Below, one piece after another: positions 18,442 to 27,729 of a stretch of DNA of 64,000 nt; positions within the stretch are counted from its first letter, which is position 1, and each line of letters opens with the position of its first letter. This DNA is from Actinomycetes bacterium (GTDB lineage Bacteria; Actinomycetota; Actinomycetes; Propionibacteriales; Nocardioidaceae), in NCBI GenBank assembly GCA_023396115.1, contig JAEWXC010000026.1, positions 1 through 64,000 on the forward strand, written 5' to 3'. The notes under the pieces are model-generated. The model was not told where the DNA came from. It did not search any database and was given only the letters and a program-made list of their open reading frames with translations. Position numbers and translations under genes: made by a program.

Positions 18442-18527
18442 ATCGTGCGTCAGTCGCCCGCACGCACCCGGAGATCTTCCCGAGTCGACGCCGCTGGCGC
18501 CGTCAGCGACTCTAAGTGACGCACGAT
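18442..18527. promoter_or_regulatory. spaced inverted repeat upstream of oppC
   Basis: Perfect 11-bp arms atcgtgcgtca (18442-18452) and tgacgcacgat (18517-18527), 64 nt apart, lie 38-123 nt upstream of oppC. This is a candidate operator. A TAGAGT -10-like box (minus strand, 18511-18516) sits between the arms. Besides this and the 3' hairpin of aspS, nothing was seen in the 270-nt gap. Confidence 0.4.
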
Positions 18528-18620
18528 GCACGAACGATCACCCCGACGTAACGATCTGATCTCAGGGGTCGACGTCCGGAACCTGCCGCCCGGGCGGTTC
18601 CGGAGGGGTCGGGACGCGAC

Positions 18621-18660
18621 GGAGGGACCGGGCGCTCGCGCGCGCCGGCCCCTCCGGTCC
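18621..18660 (-). terminator. probable terminator after aspS
   Basis: An imperfect GC-rich stem-loop (ggagggaccgggcgc paired with gcgccggcccctcc) starts just past the aspS stop at 18675 on the minus strand. Confidence 0.45.
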
Positions 18661-18674
18661 GTGGTTCGTGCCCC

Positions 18675-20462
18675 TCAGCCCTCGGTGGGGGCCTCGGACT
18701 CCTTGACCACCGGCTTGGCGTCCACCCCGGCCTCCTTGCGCTGGGCCGCGGTGATCGGCGCCGGCGCGGCGGTCAGCGGGTCGTAGCCGCCGCCGGACTT
18801 GGGGAACGCGATGACCTCGCGGATCGAGTCGACCCGGGCCAGGATCGAGGCGATCCGGTCCATGCCGACCGCGATGCCGCCGTGCGGCGGGGCGCCGAAC
18901 TTGAACGCGTCGAGCAGGAACCCGAACTTCTCGGCCGCCTCCTCCTCGCCGATCCCCATCACCGCGAAGACCCGCTTCTGCACGTCCTCGCGGTGGATAC
19001 GGATCGACCCGCCACCCAGCTCCATGCCGTTGCAGACGATGTCGTAGGCGTAGGCCAGGGCTGCGCCCGGGTCGGTGTCGAAGGTGTCGGCGAACTCCGG
19101 CTTGGGGCCGGTGAAGGCGTGGTGCACCGCGGTCCAGGCGCCGGCGCCCACGGCCACGTCGCCGTCGGCGACCGCGTCGGCGGCGGGCTCGAACATCGGG
19201 GCGTCGACCACCCAGGTGAAGGCGAAGGCCTGCTCGTCGATCAGGCCGCAGCGGCGACCGATCTCCAGGCGGGCGGCGCCGAGCAGCGCGCGGCTGGACT
19301 TCACCGCACCGGCGGCGAAGAAGATGCAGTCACCCGGCTGGGCGCCGGTGTGCGCGGCCAGCCCGGCCTTCTCGGTGTCGGAGAGGTTCTTGGCGACCGG
19401 GCCGCCGAGCTCGCCGTCCTCGCCCACGGTGACGTAGGCCAGGCCCTTGGCGCCGCGCTGCTTGGCCCACTCCTGCCAGGCATCGAACTGGCGACGCGGC
19501 TGGCTGGCGCCACCGGGCATCACCACGGCACCGACGTAGTCGGCCTGGAAGACCCGGAAGGAGGTCTCGGCGAAGTACTCGGTGCACTCGACCAGCTCCT
19601 GGCCCATGCGCAGGTCGGGCTTGTCCGAACCGAACCGGGCCATCGCCTCGGCGTAGGTCATCCGCGGGATCGGGGTCGGGATCGTCTCGCCGATCTCGGC
19701 CCACATCGCCACCAGCACCTCCTCCATGAGGGCGATGACGTCCTCCTGGTCCACGAAGCTCATCTCGATGTCGAGCTGGGTGAACTCGGGCTGGCGGTCG
19801 GCACGGAAGTCCTCGTCGCGGTAGCAGCGCGCGATCTGGTAGTAGCGCTCGATGCCGCCGACCATCAGCAGCTGCTTGAACAGCTGGGGGCTCTGCGGCA
19901 GCGCGTACCAGGAGCCGGGCGAGAGCCGGGCCGGCACCACGAAGTCGCGGGCACCTTCGGGGGTGGAGCGGGTCAGCGTGGGGGTCTCGACCTCGTGGAA
20001 CTGGTGCGCGTCGAGCACCCGGCGGGCGGCCGAGTTGATCCGCGAGCGCAGCCGGATCGCGGCGGCGGGGCCGGAGCGGCGCAGGTCCAGGTAGCGGTGG
20101 CGCAGGCGCACCTCCTCGCCGACCTCGACGTGGTCGCTGATCGGGAACGGCAGCGGGGCGGAGGCGTTGAGCACCTCGACGTCGCTGGCCACGACCTCGA
20201 TCTGGCCGGTCGGCAGGTTGGGGTTCTCGTTGCCCTCCAGACGCGCGGTCACCTCACCGGTCACGGCCAGGCAGTACTCGTTGCGCAGGCTGTGCGCGAC
20301 CGCCTCGTCGCGGATCACGACCTGGACCACGCCGCTGGCCTCGCGCAGGTCGATGAAGGCCACTCCCCCGTGATCGCGACGGTTGGCCACCCACCCGGCG
20401 AGGGTGACGGTCTGGCCGACGTGCTCGGCGCGCAGGGCGCCGGCGTCATGGGTGCGGATCAC
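18675..20462 (-). CDS. aspS: aspartyl-tRNA synthetase
   Basis: The 595-aa class II enzyme contains an N-terminal OB-fold anticodon domain ([23 protein letters not shown]), motif 2 [20 protein letters not shown], the bacterial GAD insertion domain, and motif 3 [10 protein letters not shown]. Bacterial-type length fits. AAGGAG precedes the GTG start at 20462. Actinobacteria that lack AsnRS or GlnRS often use a non-discriminating AspRS; the sequence alone does not settle that here. It has its own transcript, 127 nt from hisS. Confidence 0.97.
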   Translation of the reverse strand: MIRTHDAGALRAEHVGQTVTLAGWVANRRDHGGVAFIDLREASGVVQVVIRDEAVAHSLRNEYCLAVTGEVTARLEGNENPNLPTGQIEVVASDVEVLNASAPLPFPISDHVEVGEEVRLRHRYLDLRRSGPAAAIRLRSRINSAARRVLDAHQFHEVETPTLTRSTPEGARDFVVPARLSPGSWYALPQSPQLFKQLLMVGGIERYYQIARCYRDEDFRADRQPEFTQLDIEMSFVDQEDVIALMEEVLVAMWAEIGETIPTPIPRMTYAEAMARFGSDKPDLRMGQELVECTEYFAETSFRVFQADYVGAVVMPGGASQPRRQFDAWQEWAKQRGAKGLAYVTVGEDGELGGPVAKNLSDTEKAGLAAHTGAQPGDCIFFAAGAVKSSRALLGAARLEIGRRCGLIDEQAFAFTWVVDAPMFEPAADAVADGDVAVGAGAWTAVHHAFTGPKPEFADTFDTDPGAALAYAYDIVCNGMELGGGSIRIHREDVQKRVFAVMGIGEEEAAEKFGFLLDAFKFGAPPHGGIAVGMDRIASILARVDSIREVIAFPKSGGGYDPLTAAPAPITAAQRKEAGVDAKPVVKESEAPTEG

Positions 20463-20589
20463 GGGTACTCCTTCAGGTGTGCCGGTACCGCGAGACGGGC
20501 GGACCGGGTGGTGGTGTCGCGGGTGCGACGTTCCTAGGGTGCTACGCGGGGCGGACCGGACTCAAACCGGTTCTGCCCCGGTGAGGGGT

Positions 20590-21939
20590 TCAGGCGTGCC
20601 AGGTCACAGCGGGACGCAGGTCGTCGGCCGGCGGGGTCCAGGTGGCCAGGTCGACGGCCACCTGCTCCCCGGTCCGGATGTCCTTGACCTCGTGGCCCCC
20701 GTCGGCGCCGGCGAAGACGACGAACGGGATGCCGCGGCGCTCGGCGTAACGGATCTGCTTGCCGAACTTGGCGGCGGTGGCGGCCACCTCGCACGGGACG
20801 TCGTGGGCCCGCAGTGCGGTGGCTGCGGCGTCGGCGGCGGGACGGGACTCCTCGTCGGCCAGGGCCACCAGCACCGCCGAGGGCACCGAACGGCTGGCGC
20901 CGAGCTGTCCGCGGGTGACCAGCGGCACCAGCACCCGGCTGACACCGAGCGAGATGCCGACACCGGGGTAGGTGGTGCGGCCGTCGCTGGCCAGGGTGTC
21001 GTATCGCCCGCCGGAACAGATCGAGCCCATCGACTCGTAGCCGTCCAGCCGGGTCTCGAAGACGGTGCCGGTGTAGTAGTCCAGGCCGCGGGCGATCTTG
21101 AGGTCGGCCTCGATCCTGGTGGTGGCGGTGACCAGCGACTGGCAGGCCTCGACCAGCTCGGCCAGCTCCCTCAGGCCCTCCTCGAGGAGGTCGTTGCCCA
21201 CGCCGTGCTCGTCGACCAGGGCCCGGACCCGGGCCACGAAGCCGGTGTCGGGGGTGCAGATCCGCGACAGGGCCAGGCAGGCGTCGGCCTGGCGCTCGTC
21301 CAGGCCGGCCTCGGTGAGGAGCAGCTCGCGCACCTTCTCCTCCGGCATCTTGTCGAGCTTGTCGACCAGGCGCATGACCTCGTCGAGGTCGGGGACGCCC
21401 AGCCCGGTGTAGAAGCCCTGGATCAGCTTGCGGTTGTTGACCTGGAGGCGGAATCCGGGCAGGAACTCCAGCCGGCTCAGTGCCTCCAGCATCACCCGGG
21501 TCACCTCGACGTCGTGGTGGAACGGCAGCTCGTCGCGGCCCACGATGTCGATGTCGGCCTGGGTGAACTCGCGGTACCGCCCGTCCTGGGGGCGCTCGCC
21601 CCGCCAGACCTTCTGGATCTGGTAGCGCCGGAACGGGAACTCCAGCTTGCCGGCGTTCTCCAGCACGTATCGGGCGAACGGCACGGTCAGGTCGAAGTGC
21701 AGCCCGAGCCCGGCGTCCTTGCCGCCCTCGACCTCCTGCAGCCGGCGCAGCACGTACACCTCCTTGGAGGTGTCGCCCTTGCGGAGCAGCTGGTCCAGCG
21801 GCTCCACGGCGCGGGTCTCGATGTTGCCGAACCCGTGCAGTTCGAAGGTGCGCGAGAGCAGGTCGACCACCTCGCGCTCGACGGCGCGCTGGTCGGGCAG
21901 GAACTCGGGGAAGCCGCTGAGCGGCGCGATCTTGGCCAT
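20590..21939 (-). CDS. hisS: histidyl-tRNA synthetase
   Basis: A 449-aa class II synthetase with an N terminus typical of the DUF-type actinobacterial HisRS (GFPEFLPDQRAVEREVVDLL), motif 2 VWRGERPQDGRYREFTQADID, histidine-binding LDYYTGTVFE and GGRYD, motif 3 GVGISLGVSRV, and a C-terminal anticodon domain. The ATG at 21939 shares one base with the stop of the upstream metallo-hydrolase gene (TGATG); the GTG one codon earlier is less likely. Confidence 0.96.
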   Translation of the reverse strand: MAKIAPLSGFPEFLPDQRAVEREVVDLLSRTFELHGFGNIETRAVEPLDQLLRKGDTSKEVYVLRRLQEVEGGKDAGLGLHFDLTVPFARYVLENAGKLEFPFRRYQIQKVWRGERPQDGRYREFTQADIDIVGRDELPFHHDVEVTRVMLEALSRLEFLPGFRLQVNNRKLIQGFYTGLGVPDLDEVMRLVDKLDKMPEEKVRELLLTEAGLDERQADACLALSRICTPDTGFVARVRALVDEHGVGNDLLEEGLRELAELVEACQSLVTATTRIEADLKIARGLDYYTGTVFETRLDGYESMGSICSGGRYDTLASDGRTTYPGVGISLGVSRVLVPLVTRGQLGASRSVPSAVLVALADEESRPAADAAATALRAHDVPCEVAATAAKFGKQIRYAERRGIPFVVFAGADGGHEVKDIRTGEQVAVDLATWTPPADDLRPAVTWHA

Positions 21940-22664
21940 CACAGCCCTCTCGTGACCGGCGCGGGGCCGTCGGTGTCGTCGGACAGGTCGAGCAGGAACG
22001 GGTTGGTGACCCGCTCGCGACCGATCGAGGTCTGCTCGCCGTGGCCGGGCAGCACCACGACGTCGTCGGGCAGGGTCAGCACCTTGTCCCGCAGGGAGCG
22101 CAGGATCGTGGGGTGGTCCCCGCCGGGCAGGTCGGTGCGCCCGATCGAGCCGGCGAACAGCAGATCTCCGGAGAACATCACCTGGGAGATGTCGGGCTGA
22201 CCGTGCGCGGCACCGTAGGGGGTGCGGAAGGTGACCGAGCCGCGGGTGTGCCCCGGGGTGTGGTCGACCACGAACTCCAGGCCGGCCAGCTCGAGGTTCT
22301 GGGCGTCGGAGAGTTCACGCACGTCGTCGGGCTCGGCCCACTCGTACTTGCCGCCCAGCAGCATCTGCGTGGTCTCGCGGCTCATCCCGGCCAGCGGGTC
22401 GGTGAGCAGGTGCCGGTCCTCGGGGTGGATCCAGGCGGTCGCGTCGTAACTGCCGGCGACCGGGGCCACGCACCACATGTGGTCGACGTGGCCGTGGGTG
22501 ACCAGCACCGAGACCGGCTTGAGTCGGTGCTCACGGACCACCTCGGCGACGCCGGCGGCGGAGTCCTTGCCGGGGTCGATGACCACGCACTCGTTGCCGG
22601 GTCCGGTGGAGACGACGTAGCAGTTGGTTCCCCAGGGTCCGGCGGGGAAGCCAGCAATCAGCAC
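21939..22664 (-). CDS. MBL-fold metallo-hydrolase (glyoxalase II-like)
   Basis: A 241-aa metallo-beta-lactamase-fold hydrolase with the dinuclear metal motif THGHVDH, further ligands in DHTPGHTRGS and FSGDLLFAGSIGR, and PGHGEQTSIGRE near the C terminus. These match the hydroxyacylglutathione-hydrolase-like group found next to hisS in actinobacteria; actinobacteria use mycothiol, so the substrate is probably not glutathione. The GTG at 22664 is favoured by CGAGGA 7 nt upstream. Co-transcribed with hisS by a 1-nt overlap. Confidence 0.88.
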   Translation of the reverse strand: MLIAGFPAGPWGTNCYVVSTGPGNECVVIDPGKDSAAGVAEVVREHRLKPVSVLVTHGHVDHMWCVAPVAGSYDATAWIHPEDRHLLTDPLAGMSRETTQMLLGGKYEWAEPDDVRELSDAQNLELAGLEFVVDHTPGHTRGSVTFRTPYGAAHGQPDISQVMFSGDLLFAGSIGRTDLPGGDHPTILRSLRDKVLTLPDDVVVLPGHGEQTSIGRERVTNPFLLDLSDDTDGPAPVTRGL

Positions 22665-22787
22665 AGCGGTGTCCTCGAGAGGTCGGGTGGGTCGGTCCGG
22701 CCCGGCACCGCTCCCCCACCGGCGCGGCGGAGGAGTCCGGGCACCGGACAACACCGCCAGCCTACCGAGCCCGTTCGTGGGTGTGAC

Positions 22788-22793
22788 TACGAT
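22788..22793 (+). promoter_or_regulatory. candidate -10 box for the DUF349 gene
   Basis: TACGAT ends 8 nt before the ATG at 22802, giving a leaderless or nearly leaderless transcript. No convincing -35. Confidence 0.45.
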
Positions 22794-22801
22794 GGGCGAC
22801 C

Positions 22802-24031
22802 ATGAGCGCGCAGCAGCAGTCCGAGTGGGGCCGAGCGGCCGAGGACGGCACCGTATTCGTCAAGACCTCCGACGGCGAACGGCAGGTCGGCCAGGTGCCA
22901 GACGTCACACCGGAGGAGGCGCTGAAGTTCTACACCGACCGCTACGCGGCCCTCGAGTTCGAGGTGTCACTGCTGGCCCAGCGGATCGCCGGCGGCAAGT
23001 TGAGCCCCGACGAGGCCTCGAGCTCGGTCAAGACGGTCCGGGCGACCGTGGACGGCGCGTCGGCGGTCGGTGACCTGGACGCCCTGCTGGCCAAGCTGGA
23101 TGCCCTGGCCCCGCTGATCGCCAGCCAGCGTGAGGCCCGCAAGGCCGAGCGGGCCGAGAAGGTCGCGGCCTCGCGCACCGAGAAGGAGAAGATCGTCGGC
23201 GAGGCCGAGAAGCTGGCCACCTCCGACGACTGGCGCAACGGCGCCAACCGGCTCCGTGACCTGCTGGAGGCCTGGAAGGCGCTGCCGCGTCTGGACAAGG
23301 CCGATGACGACGCCCTGTGGCGCCGGTTCTCCTCCGCCCGGACCGCCTACACCCGTCGCCGCAAGTCCCACTTCGCCGAGCAGCACGAGAAGCGTGACGC
23401 GGCCAAGGTGGTCAAGGAGCGTCTGGCGACCGAGGCCGAGAAGCTGGCCGACTCCACCGAGTGGGGTCCCACGGCCGGCCGTTTCCGTGACCTGATGCGC
23501 GACTGGAAGGCCGCCGGCCCGGCGCCCCGCGACGTCGACGACAAGCTGTGGAAGCGTTTCCGCGGCGCCCAGGACACGTTCTTCCAGAACCGTGACGCGG
23601 CCAACGCCGAGCTGGACCAGGAGTTCGCCGCGAACGCTGTGGTGAAGGAGGAGATCCTGGTGGAGGCCGAGGCGCTCCTCCCGATCACCGACCTGGACGC
23701 GGTGAAGAAGTCCTTCCGCACCCTGGCCGACCGGTGGGACGAGGCCGGCAAGGTGCCCCGCGACCGGATCAAGGAGCTCGAGGGCCGGATGCGGAAGGTC
23801 GAGCAGGCCATCCGCGGCCACGAGGACGCCGAGTGGAAGCGCACCGACCCCTCGAAGGTCGGTCGTGCCAACGACCTGGTCACCCAGGGTGAGGCCGCGA
23901 TCGCCAAGCTGACCGCCGATGCCGAGAAGGCCCGTGCCGCTGGCGACGAGCGCAAGGCCGCGAAGCTGGAGAAGGAGATCGCCTCCAAGCAGGCCCTGCT
24001 GGACATGGCCCGCTCGGTCGACCTCGGCTGA
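22802..24031 (+). CDS. DUF349 repeat protein
   Basis: A 409-aa, highly charged, mostly helical protein containing three successive DUF349 repeats, visible as recurring W-x(9-10)-G blocks (for example TEWGPTAGRFRDLMRDWKAA, and DAVKKSFRTLADRWDEAGKV) between about residues 125 and 340, and a Lys/Glu/Ala-rich coiled-coil C terminus. Function is unknown. It is divergent from the hisS operon and lies before relA in the conserved actinobacterial order. Its transcript ends at a perfect 16-bp hairpin. Confidence 0.88.
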   Translation: MSAQQQSEWGRAAEDGTVFVKTSDGERQVGQVPDVTPEEALKFYTDRYAALEFEVSLLAQRIAGGKLSPDEASSSVKTVRATVDGASAVGDLDALLAKLDALAPLIASQREARKAERAEKVAASRTEKEKIVGEAEKLATSDDWRNGANRLRDLLEAWKALPRLDKADDDALWRRFSSARTAYTRRRKSHFAEQHEKRDAAKVVKERLATEAEKLADSTEWGPTAGRFRDLMRDWKAAGPAPRDVDDKLWKRFRGAQDTFFQNRDAANAELDQEFAANAVVKEEILVEAEALLPITDLDAVKKSFRTLADRWDEAGKVPRDRIKELEGRMRKVEQAIRGHEDAEWKRTDPSKVGRANDLVTQGEAAIAKLTADAEKARAAGDERKAAKLEKEIASKQALLDMARSVDLG

Positions 24032-24042
24032 CACCCACGCCA

Positions 24043-24079
24043 CGACGGCCCGGCACCCCGTTTGGGTGCCGGGCCGTCG
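24043..24079 (+). terminator. terminator of the DUF349 gene
   Basis: Perfect 16-bp stem: arms cgacggcccggcaccc (24043-24058) and gggtgccgggccgtcg (24064-24079), loop cgttt, beginning 11 nt after the stop codon. Confidence 0.85.
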
Positions 24080-24106
24080 AGCATTCTCCACGCCCCGCAA
24101 ACGCAT

Positions 24107-24201
24107 GGTCGGCGCCGCACAAGCGCCCGGTCGGCGCCACGTATCTGCCCGGTCGGCGCACAAGTGCCCGGTCAGCGCCACGGAAGTGCCCGGTCGGCGT
24201 C
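24107..24201. repeat. degenerate 22-bp tandem repeat
   Basis: Five copies of ggtcggcgcc or a one-base variant start at 24107, 24129, 24151, 24170 and 24192 (periods 22, 22, 19, 22). The array also reads as two 41-44-bp dimers plus a partial unit. It fills the space between the DUF349 terminator and the end of relA; the rest of that 285-nt gap shows no gene. No function can be assigned. Confidence 0.7.
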
Positions 24202-24316
24202 GCTCGGCGTTCGCCCGCGCGTGCGGCTGCAAGGCGGAGGGCCGAAGGCGCCCTAGGAGCGAAGCGGGGCGTCGAGGGCCGACAACGCAGCAGACGCTCC
24301 GTGGGAGGACGCCCAG

Positions 24317-26629
24317 TCAGGCAGTGACGCGGTAGACGTCGAACACCCCCGCCACACCCCGGACCGCCTTCAGCACCGTGTCCAGGTGCTTGGCGTCGGC
24401 CATCTCGAAGGTGAAGCGGCTCTTGGCGACCCGGTCCCGGCTGGTGGTCAGCGAGGCCGAGAGGATGTTCACGTGCTGGTCGGAGAGCACCAGGGTGATG
24501 TCGGTGAGCAGGCGGGCCCGGTCGAGCGCCTCGACCTGGATGTTGACCAGGTAGGTCGTCTCGGAGGTGGAGCCCCACTCGACCTCGACCAGGCGTTCGG
24601 GCTGGGACTCCAGGGCCGCGGCGTTGGTGCAGTCCTGCCGGTGCACCGAGACCCCGCCGCCCTTGGTGACGAACCCGAGGATCGGGTCCCCCGGGACGGG
24701 GGTGCAGCACTTGGCGAGCTTCACCCAGACGTCCTCGGCGCCCTTGACCACGACGCCGGAGTCCCCGACGGTGGTGCTCTTCGGACCGCCGCGGCGGCGC
24801 CCGGTGATGGTGACGCCCTCGGCCAGGTCCTCGGCCGCCCCCTGGTCGCCGCCGTGCAGGTCGATCACCCGGCGGACCACCGCCTGGGCGGAGAGATTGC
24901 CCTCCCCCACGGCCGCGTACAGGGCGGTCACGTCGGGGATCTTGAAGCCGTTGGCGGCCTGGGTGAGCGACTCGTGCGACATGAGTCGCTTGAGGGGCAG
25001 CCCCTCCTTGCGCATGAGCTTGGCGATCTGCTCCTTGCCGCGCTCGATCGCCTCCTCGCGCCGCTCCTTGGTGAACCACTGGCGGATCTTGGAGCGGGCC
25101 CGGGGCGACTTGACGAAGTTCAGCCAGTCCCGCGACGGGCCGGAGTTGGCGGACTTGGAGGTGAAGACCTCGACGACGTCGCTGTTCTCCAGGGTCGACT
25201 CCAGCGGCACGAGCCGGCCGTTGACCCGGGCGCCGATGGTGTGGTGGCCGACCTCGGTGTGCACCGCGTAGGCGAAGTCCACCGGGGTGGCCCCGGTCGG
25301 CAGCGCGATCACGTCACCGCGCGGGGTGAAGACGTAGACCTCGGCGCGGTGCATCTCGAAGCGCAGCGAGTCCAGGAACTCGCCCGGGTCCTCGACCTCG
25401 CTCTGCCAGTCCATGAGCTGGCGCAGCCACACCATCTCGTCGTTCTCGGCACGCTTGTCGGTGTCCAGCCCGGCGCGGCCGTCCTCCTTGTACTTCCAGT
25501 GCGCCGCGACGCCGTACTCGGCGCGGCGGTGCATGGCGTAGGTGCGGACCTGCATCTCCACCGCCTTGCCCTGCGGGCCGATCACGGTGGTGTGCAGCGA
25601 CTGGTAGAGGTTGAACTTCGGCATCGCGACGTAGTCCTTGAACCGGCCCAGCACGGGGTTCCACCGGCTGTGCAGGACGCCGAGGACGGCGTAGCACTGC
25701 TTGTCCTCCTCGACCAGGATCCGGATGCCGACCAGGTCGTAGATGTCGGAGAACTCGCGGCCGCCGACGATCATCTTCTGGTAGATCGAGTAGTAGTGCT
25801 TGGGGCGGCCGGTGACGGTGGCCTTGATCCGGGCGTCCTTGAGGTCCGCGGAGACCTGGTCGATGACCTCGGCCAGGAACTGGTCGCGCGACGGGGCCCG
25901 TTCGGCGACCATCCGCACGATCTCGTCGTAGATCTTGGGGTGCAGGGTCGCGAACGCCAGGTCCTCGAGCTCCCACTTGAGGGTGTTCATGCCCAGCCGG
26001 TGGGCCAGCGGCGCGTAGATGTCGAGCGTCTCGCGGGCCTTGCGCTCCTGGGTCTCGGCCTTCACGTAGCGCAGGGTGCGCATGTTGTGCAGCCGGTCGG
26101 CGAGCTTGATGACCAGCACCCGGATGTCCTTGGACATCGCCACGATCATCTTGCGGATCGTCTCGGCCTGGGCGGAGTCGCCGTACTTGACCTTGTCGAG
26201 CTTGGTGACGCCGTCGACGAGCAGCGCGACCTCGTCACCGAAGTCGGAGCGCAGCTCCTCGAGCGTGTAGGGGGTGTCCTCGACGGTGTCGTGCAGCAGG
26301 GCTGCCACCAGGGTCGGCTCGGTCATCCCGATGCCGGCCAGGATCGTGGTCACCGCGAGCGGGTGGGTGATGTACGGGTCGCCGCTCTTGCGCCGTTGGC
26401 TGGCGTGCAGCCGCTCGGCCGTGCGGTAGGCACGCTCCAGCAGGGCCAGGTCGGCCTTGGGGTGGTTGGCGCGCACGGCGCGGAACAGCGGCTCGAGGAC
26501 CGGGTTGCCGGGCTGGGACCTGGTCCCGATCCGGGCCAGCCGCGCCCGCATCGAGCGCGCGGTGTTCGGCAGGTCCGAGGCGCGCTCCCGGCCGGCGTTG
26601 GCGGCCTGCACCGAGGAGTCGTCACCCAT
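24317..26629 (-). CDS. relA: bifunctional (p)ppGpp synthetase/hydrolase
   Basis: Long Rel enzyme (770 aa) that makes and degrades (p)ppGpp. Domains in order: HD hydrolase with HDTVED (about 113-118) and [10 protein letters not shown]; synthetase with [13 protein letters not shown] and [19 protein letters not shown], the RFKD form typical of bifunctional enzymes; TGS domain ([20 protein letters not shown]); zinc-finger region with [11 protein letters not shown]-terminal ACT domain. The ATG at 26629 has a TAGACT box 6 nt upstream, so the mRNA is probably leaderless. apt precedes it at a 104-nt distance. Confidence 0.97.
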   Translation of the reverse strand: MGDDSSVQAANAGRERASDLPNTARSMRARLARIGTRSQPGNPVLEPLFRAVRANHPKADLALLERAYRTAERLHASQRRKSGDPYITHPLAVTTILAGIGMTEPTLVAALLHDTVEDTPYTLEELRSDFGDEVALLVDGVTKLDKVKYGDSAQAETIRKMIVAMSKDIRVLVIKLADRLHNMRTLRYVKAETQERKARETLDIYAPLAHRLGMNTLKWELEDLAFATLHPKIYDEIVRMVAERAPSRDQFLAEVIDQVSADLKDARIKATVTGRPKHYYSIYQKMIVGGREFSDIYDLVGIRILVEEDKQCYAVLGVLHSRWNPVLGRFKDYVAMPKFNLYQSLHTTVIGPQGKAVEMQVRTYAMHRRAEYGVAAHWKYKEDGRAGLDTDKRAENDEMVWLRQLMDWQSEVEDPGEFLDSLRFEMHRAEVYVFTPRGDVIALPTGATPVDFAYAVHTEVGHHTIGARVNGRLVPLESTLENSDVVEVFTSKSANSGPSRDWLNFVKSPRARSKIRQWFTKERREEAIERGKEQIAKLMRKEGLPLKRLMSHESLTQAANGFKIPDVTALYAAVGEGNLSAQAVVRRVIDLHGGDQGAAEDLAEGVTITGRRRGGPKSTTVGDSGVVVKGAEDVWVKLAKCCTPVPGDPILGFVTKGGGVSVHRQDCTNAAALESQPERLVEVEWGSTSETTYLVNIQVEALDRARLLTDITLVLSDQHVNILSASLTTSRDRVAKSRFTFEMADAKHLDTVLKAVRGVAGVFDVYRVTA

Positions 26630-26635
26630 GGCGGG

Positions 26636-26641
26636 AGTCTA
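26636..26641 (-). promoter_or_regulatory. candidate -10 box for relA, leaderless
   Basis: TAGACT on the minus strand, exactly 6 nt before the relA ATG. Confidence 0.5.
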
Positions 26642-26733
26642 TGCGTCGCCACCCACGCCCGGGCAGCCCGGTGTCCCGGTTCGTGACCAGTCGGTGATCT
26701 GCCGTGGGGTCGGCCCTGGGGTCGGCCGTGGTC

Positions 26734-27276
26734 TCAGACGGTGACCAGCGACGTGCAGGGCACGTCACCGAGCCGGCTGCGTCCGTCGAGGAAGCCCAGC
26801 TCGACCAGGAACGCGGCCCCGACCACGACGCCACCACAGCGTTCGACGAGGTCCTGGGTGGCGGCCACGGTGCCGCCGGTGGCGAGCACGTCGTCGACCA
26901 GCAGCACCCGCTCACCGGGGGCGATGGCGTCGGTGTGCAGTTCCAGGGTGGCCTGGCCGTACTCGAGGTCGTAGTCGACCGAGTGGCACTCGCGGGGCAG
27001 CTTGCCGGCCTTGCGCACGGGGACGAACCCGGCCCCCAGGCTCAGCGCGACGGGCGCGGCCAGGATGAAGCCGCGGGCCTCCATGCCCACGACCTTGTCC
27101 ACGACGGTGCCCTCGGGTCCACGCCCGGCCGAGGCGAGCGCCTCGACGACCACGGTGAACGCGTCGTGGTCGGCCAGGACCGGGGTGATGTCCTTGAACA
27201 CGACTCCCGGCGTCGGGTAGTCGGGCACGTCGATGACCAGGCGGGACATGGCCTCCCGCGCAGCGTCGAGCGCCAT
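26734..27276 (-). CDS. apt: adenine phosphoribosyltransferase
   Basis: Salvages adenine to AMP with PRPP. The 180-aa protein has the family N-terminal PDYPTPGVVFKDITPV, GMEARGFILAAPVA, and the PRPP loop VLLVDDVLATGGT. Its ATG at 27276 shares one base with the yajC stop (TGATG), so it is coupled directly to yajC. In Streptomyces and mycobacteria secD and secF normally intervene. Confidence 0.95.
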   Translation of the reverse strand: MALDAAREAMSRLVIDVPDYPTPGVVFKDITPVLADHDAFTVVVEALASAGRGPEGTVVDKVVGMEARGFILAAPVALSLGAGFVPVRKAGKLPRECHSVDYDLEYGQATLELHTDAIAPGERVLLVDDVLATGGTVAATQDLVERCGGVVVGAAFLVELGFLDGRSRLGDVPCTSLVTV

Positions 27277-27638
27277 CAGGCGTCGCGTCCCTTGCCGTCG
27301 GTGTGGGTGGGCAGCTCGGGGGCCTCGGTGCCCTCGTCGGCGTCGGCCGCCGCGTCGGCGTCGGGGCCGTCGACGGAGCTCAGCAGGTCCTCGGCCTCGA
27401 CGGCACCGATGGCGCCGCGGACGACCTCGAGCTCCACGCCCGGGGCGACCTCGACCCGGACCCGCTCGTCGGTGGTGCTGGTCAGGGTGCCGAAGATGCC
27501 CGAGGCGAGCATCACGCGGTCCCCGACCTTGAGGGAGGCCTGGAGCTCGGCCACCTGCTTGCGCTGGCGGGCTGCGGGACGGACCAGCAGCAGCCAGAAG
27601 ATGAGGGCGATGGCCAACAGGGGCAGGAGCTCGAGCAC
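27276..27638 (-). CDS. yajC: preprotein translocase accessory subunit YajC
   Basis: A 120-aa membrane protein of the Sec accessory complex. One N-terminal helix (LLPLLAIALIFWLLLVRP) is followed by the diagnostic RPAARQRKQVAELQASLKVG, then DRVMLASGIFGTLTSTTDER and a C-terminal Asp/Glu-rich tail of about 40 residues. The GTG at 27638 puts the membrane helix at the start, as expected. YajC partners SecDF, yet no secD or secF follows; apt starts inside its stop codon. Confidence 0.9.
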   Translation of the reverse strand: MLELLPLLAIALIFWLLLVRPAARQRKQVAELQASLKVGDRVMLASGIFGTLTSTTDERVRVEVAPGVELEVVRGAIGAVEAEDLLSSVDGPDADAAADADEGTEAPELPTHTDGKGRDA

Positions 27639-27729
27639 GGGGAACCTTCGGGAGCAGTGGAGCGGACGCCCCCAGTCTACCGGCGGGGCGGCTGGGCCAC
27701 TCCGGCAGCGTGCGGAGGCGGTGCCGGCC

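Noticed and set aside
24107..24201. CRISPR-like array
   Set aside because: Units are contiguous and degenerate with no unique spacers, and no cas genes are present.
24062..24256. 64-codon plus-strand ORF over the tandem repeat
   Set aside because: It starts within the DUF349 terminator, has no ribosome binding site and only reflects the repeat.
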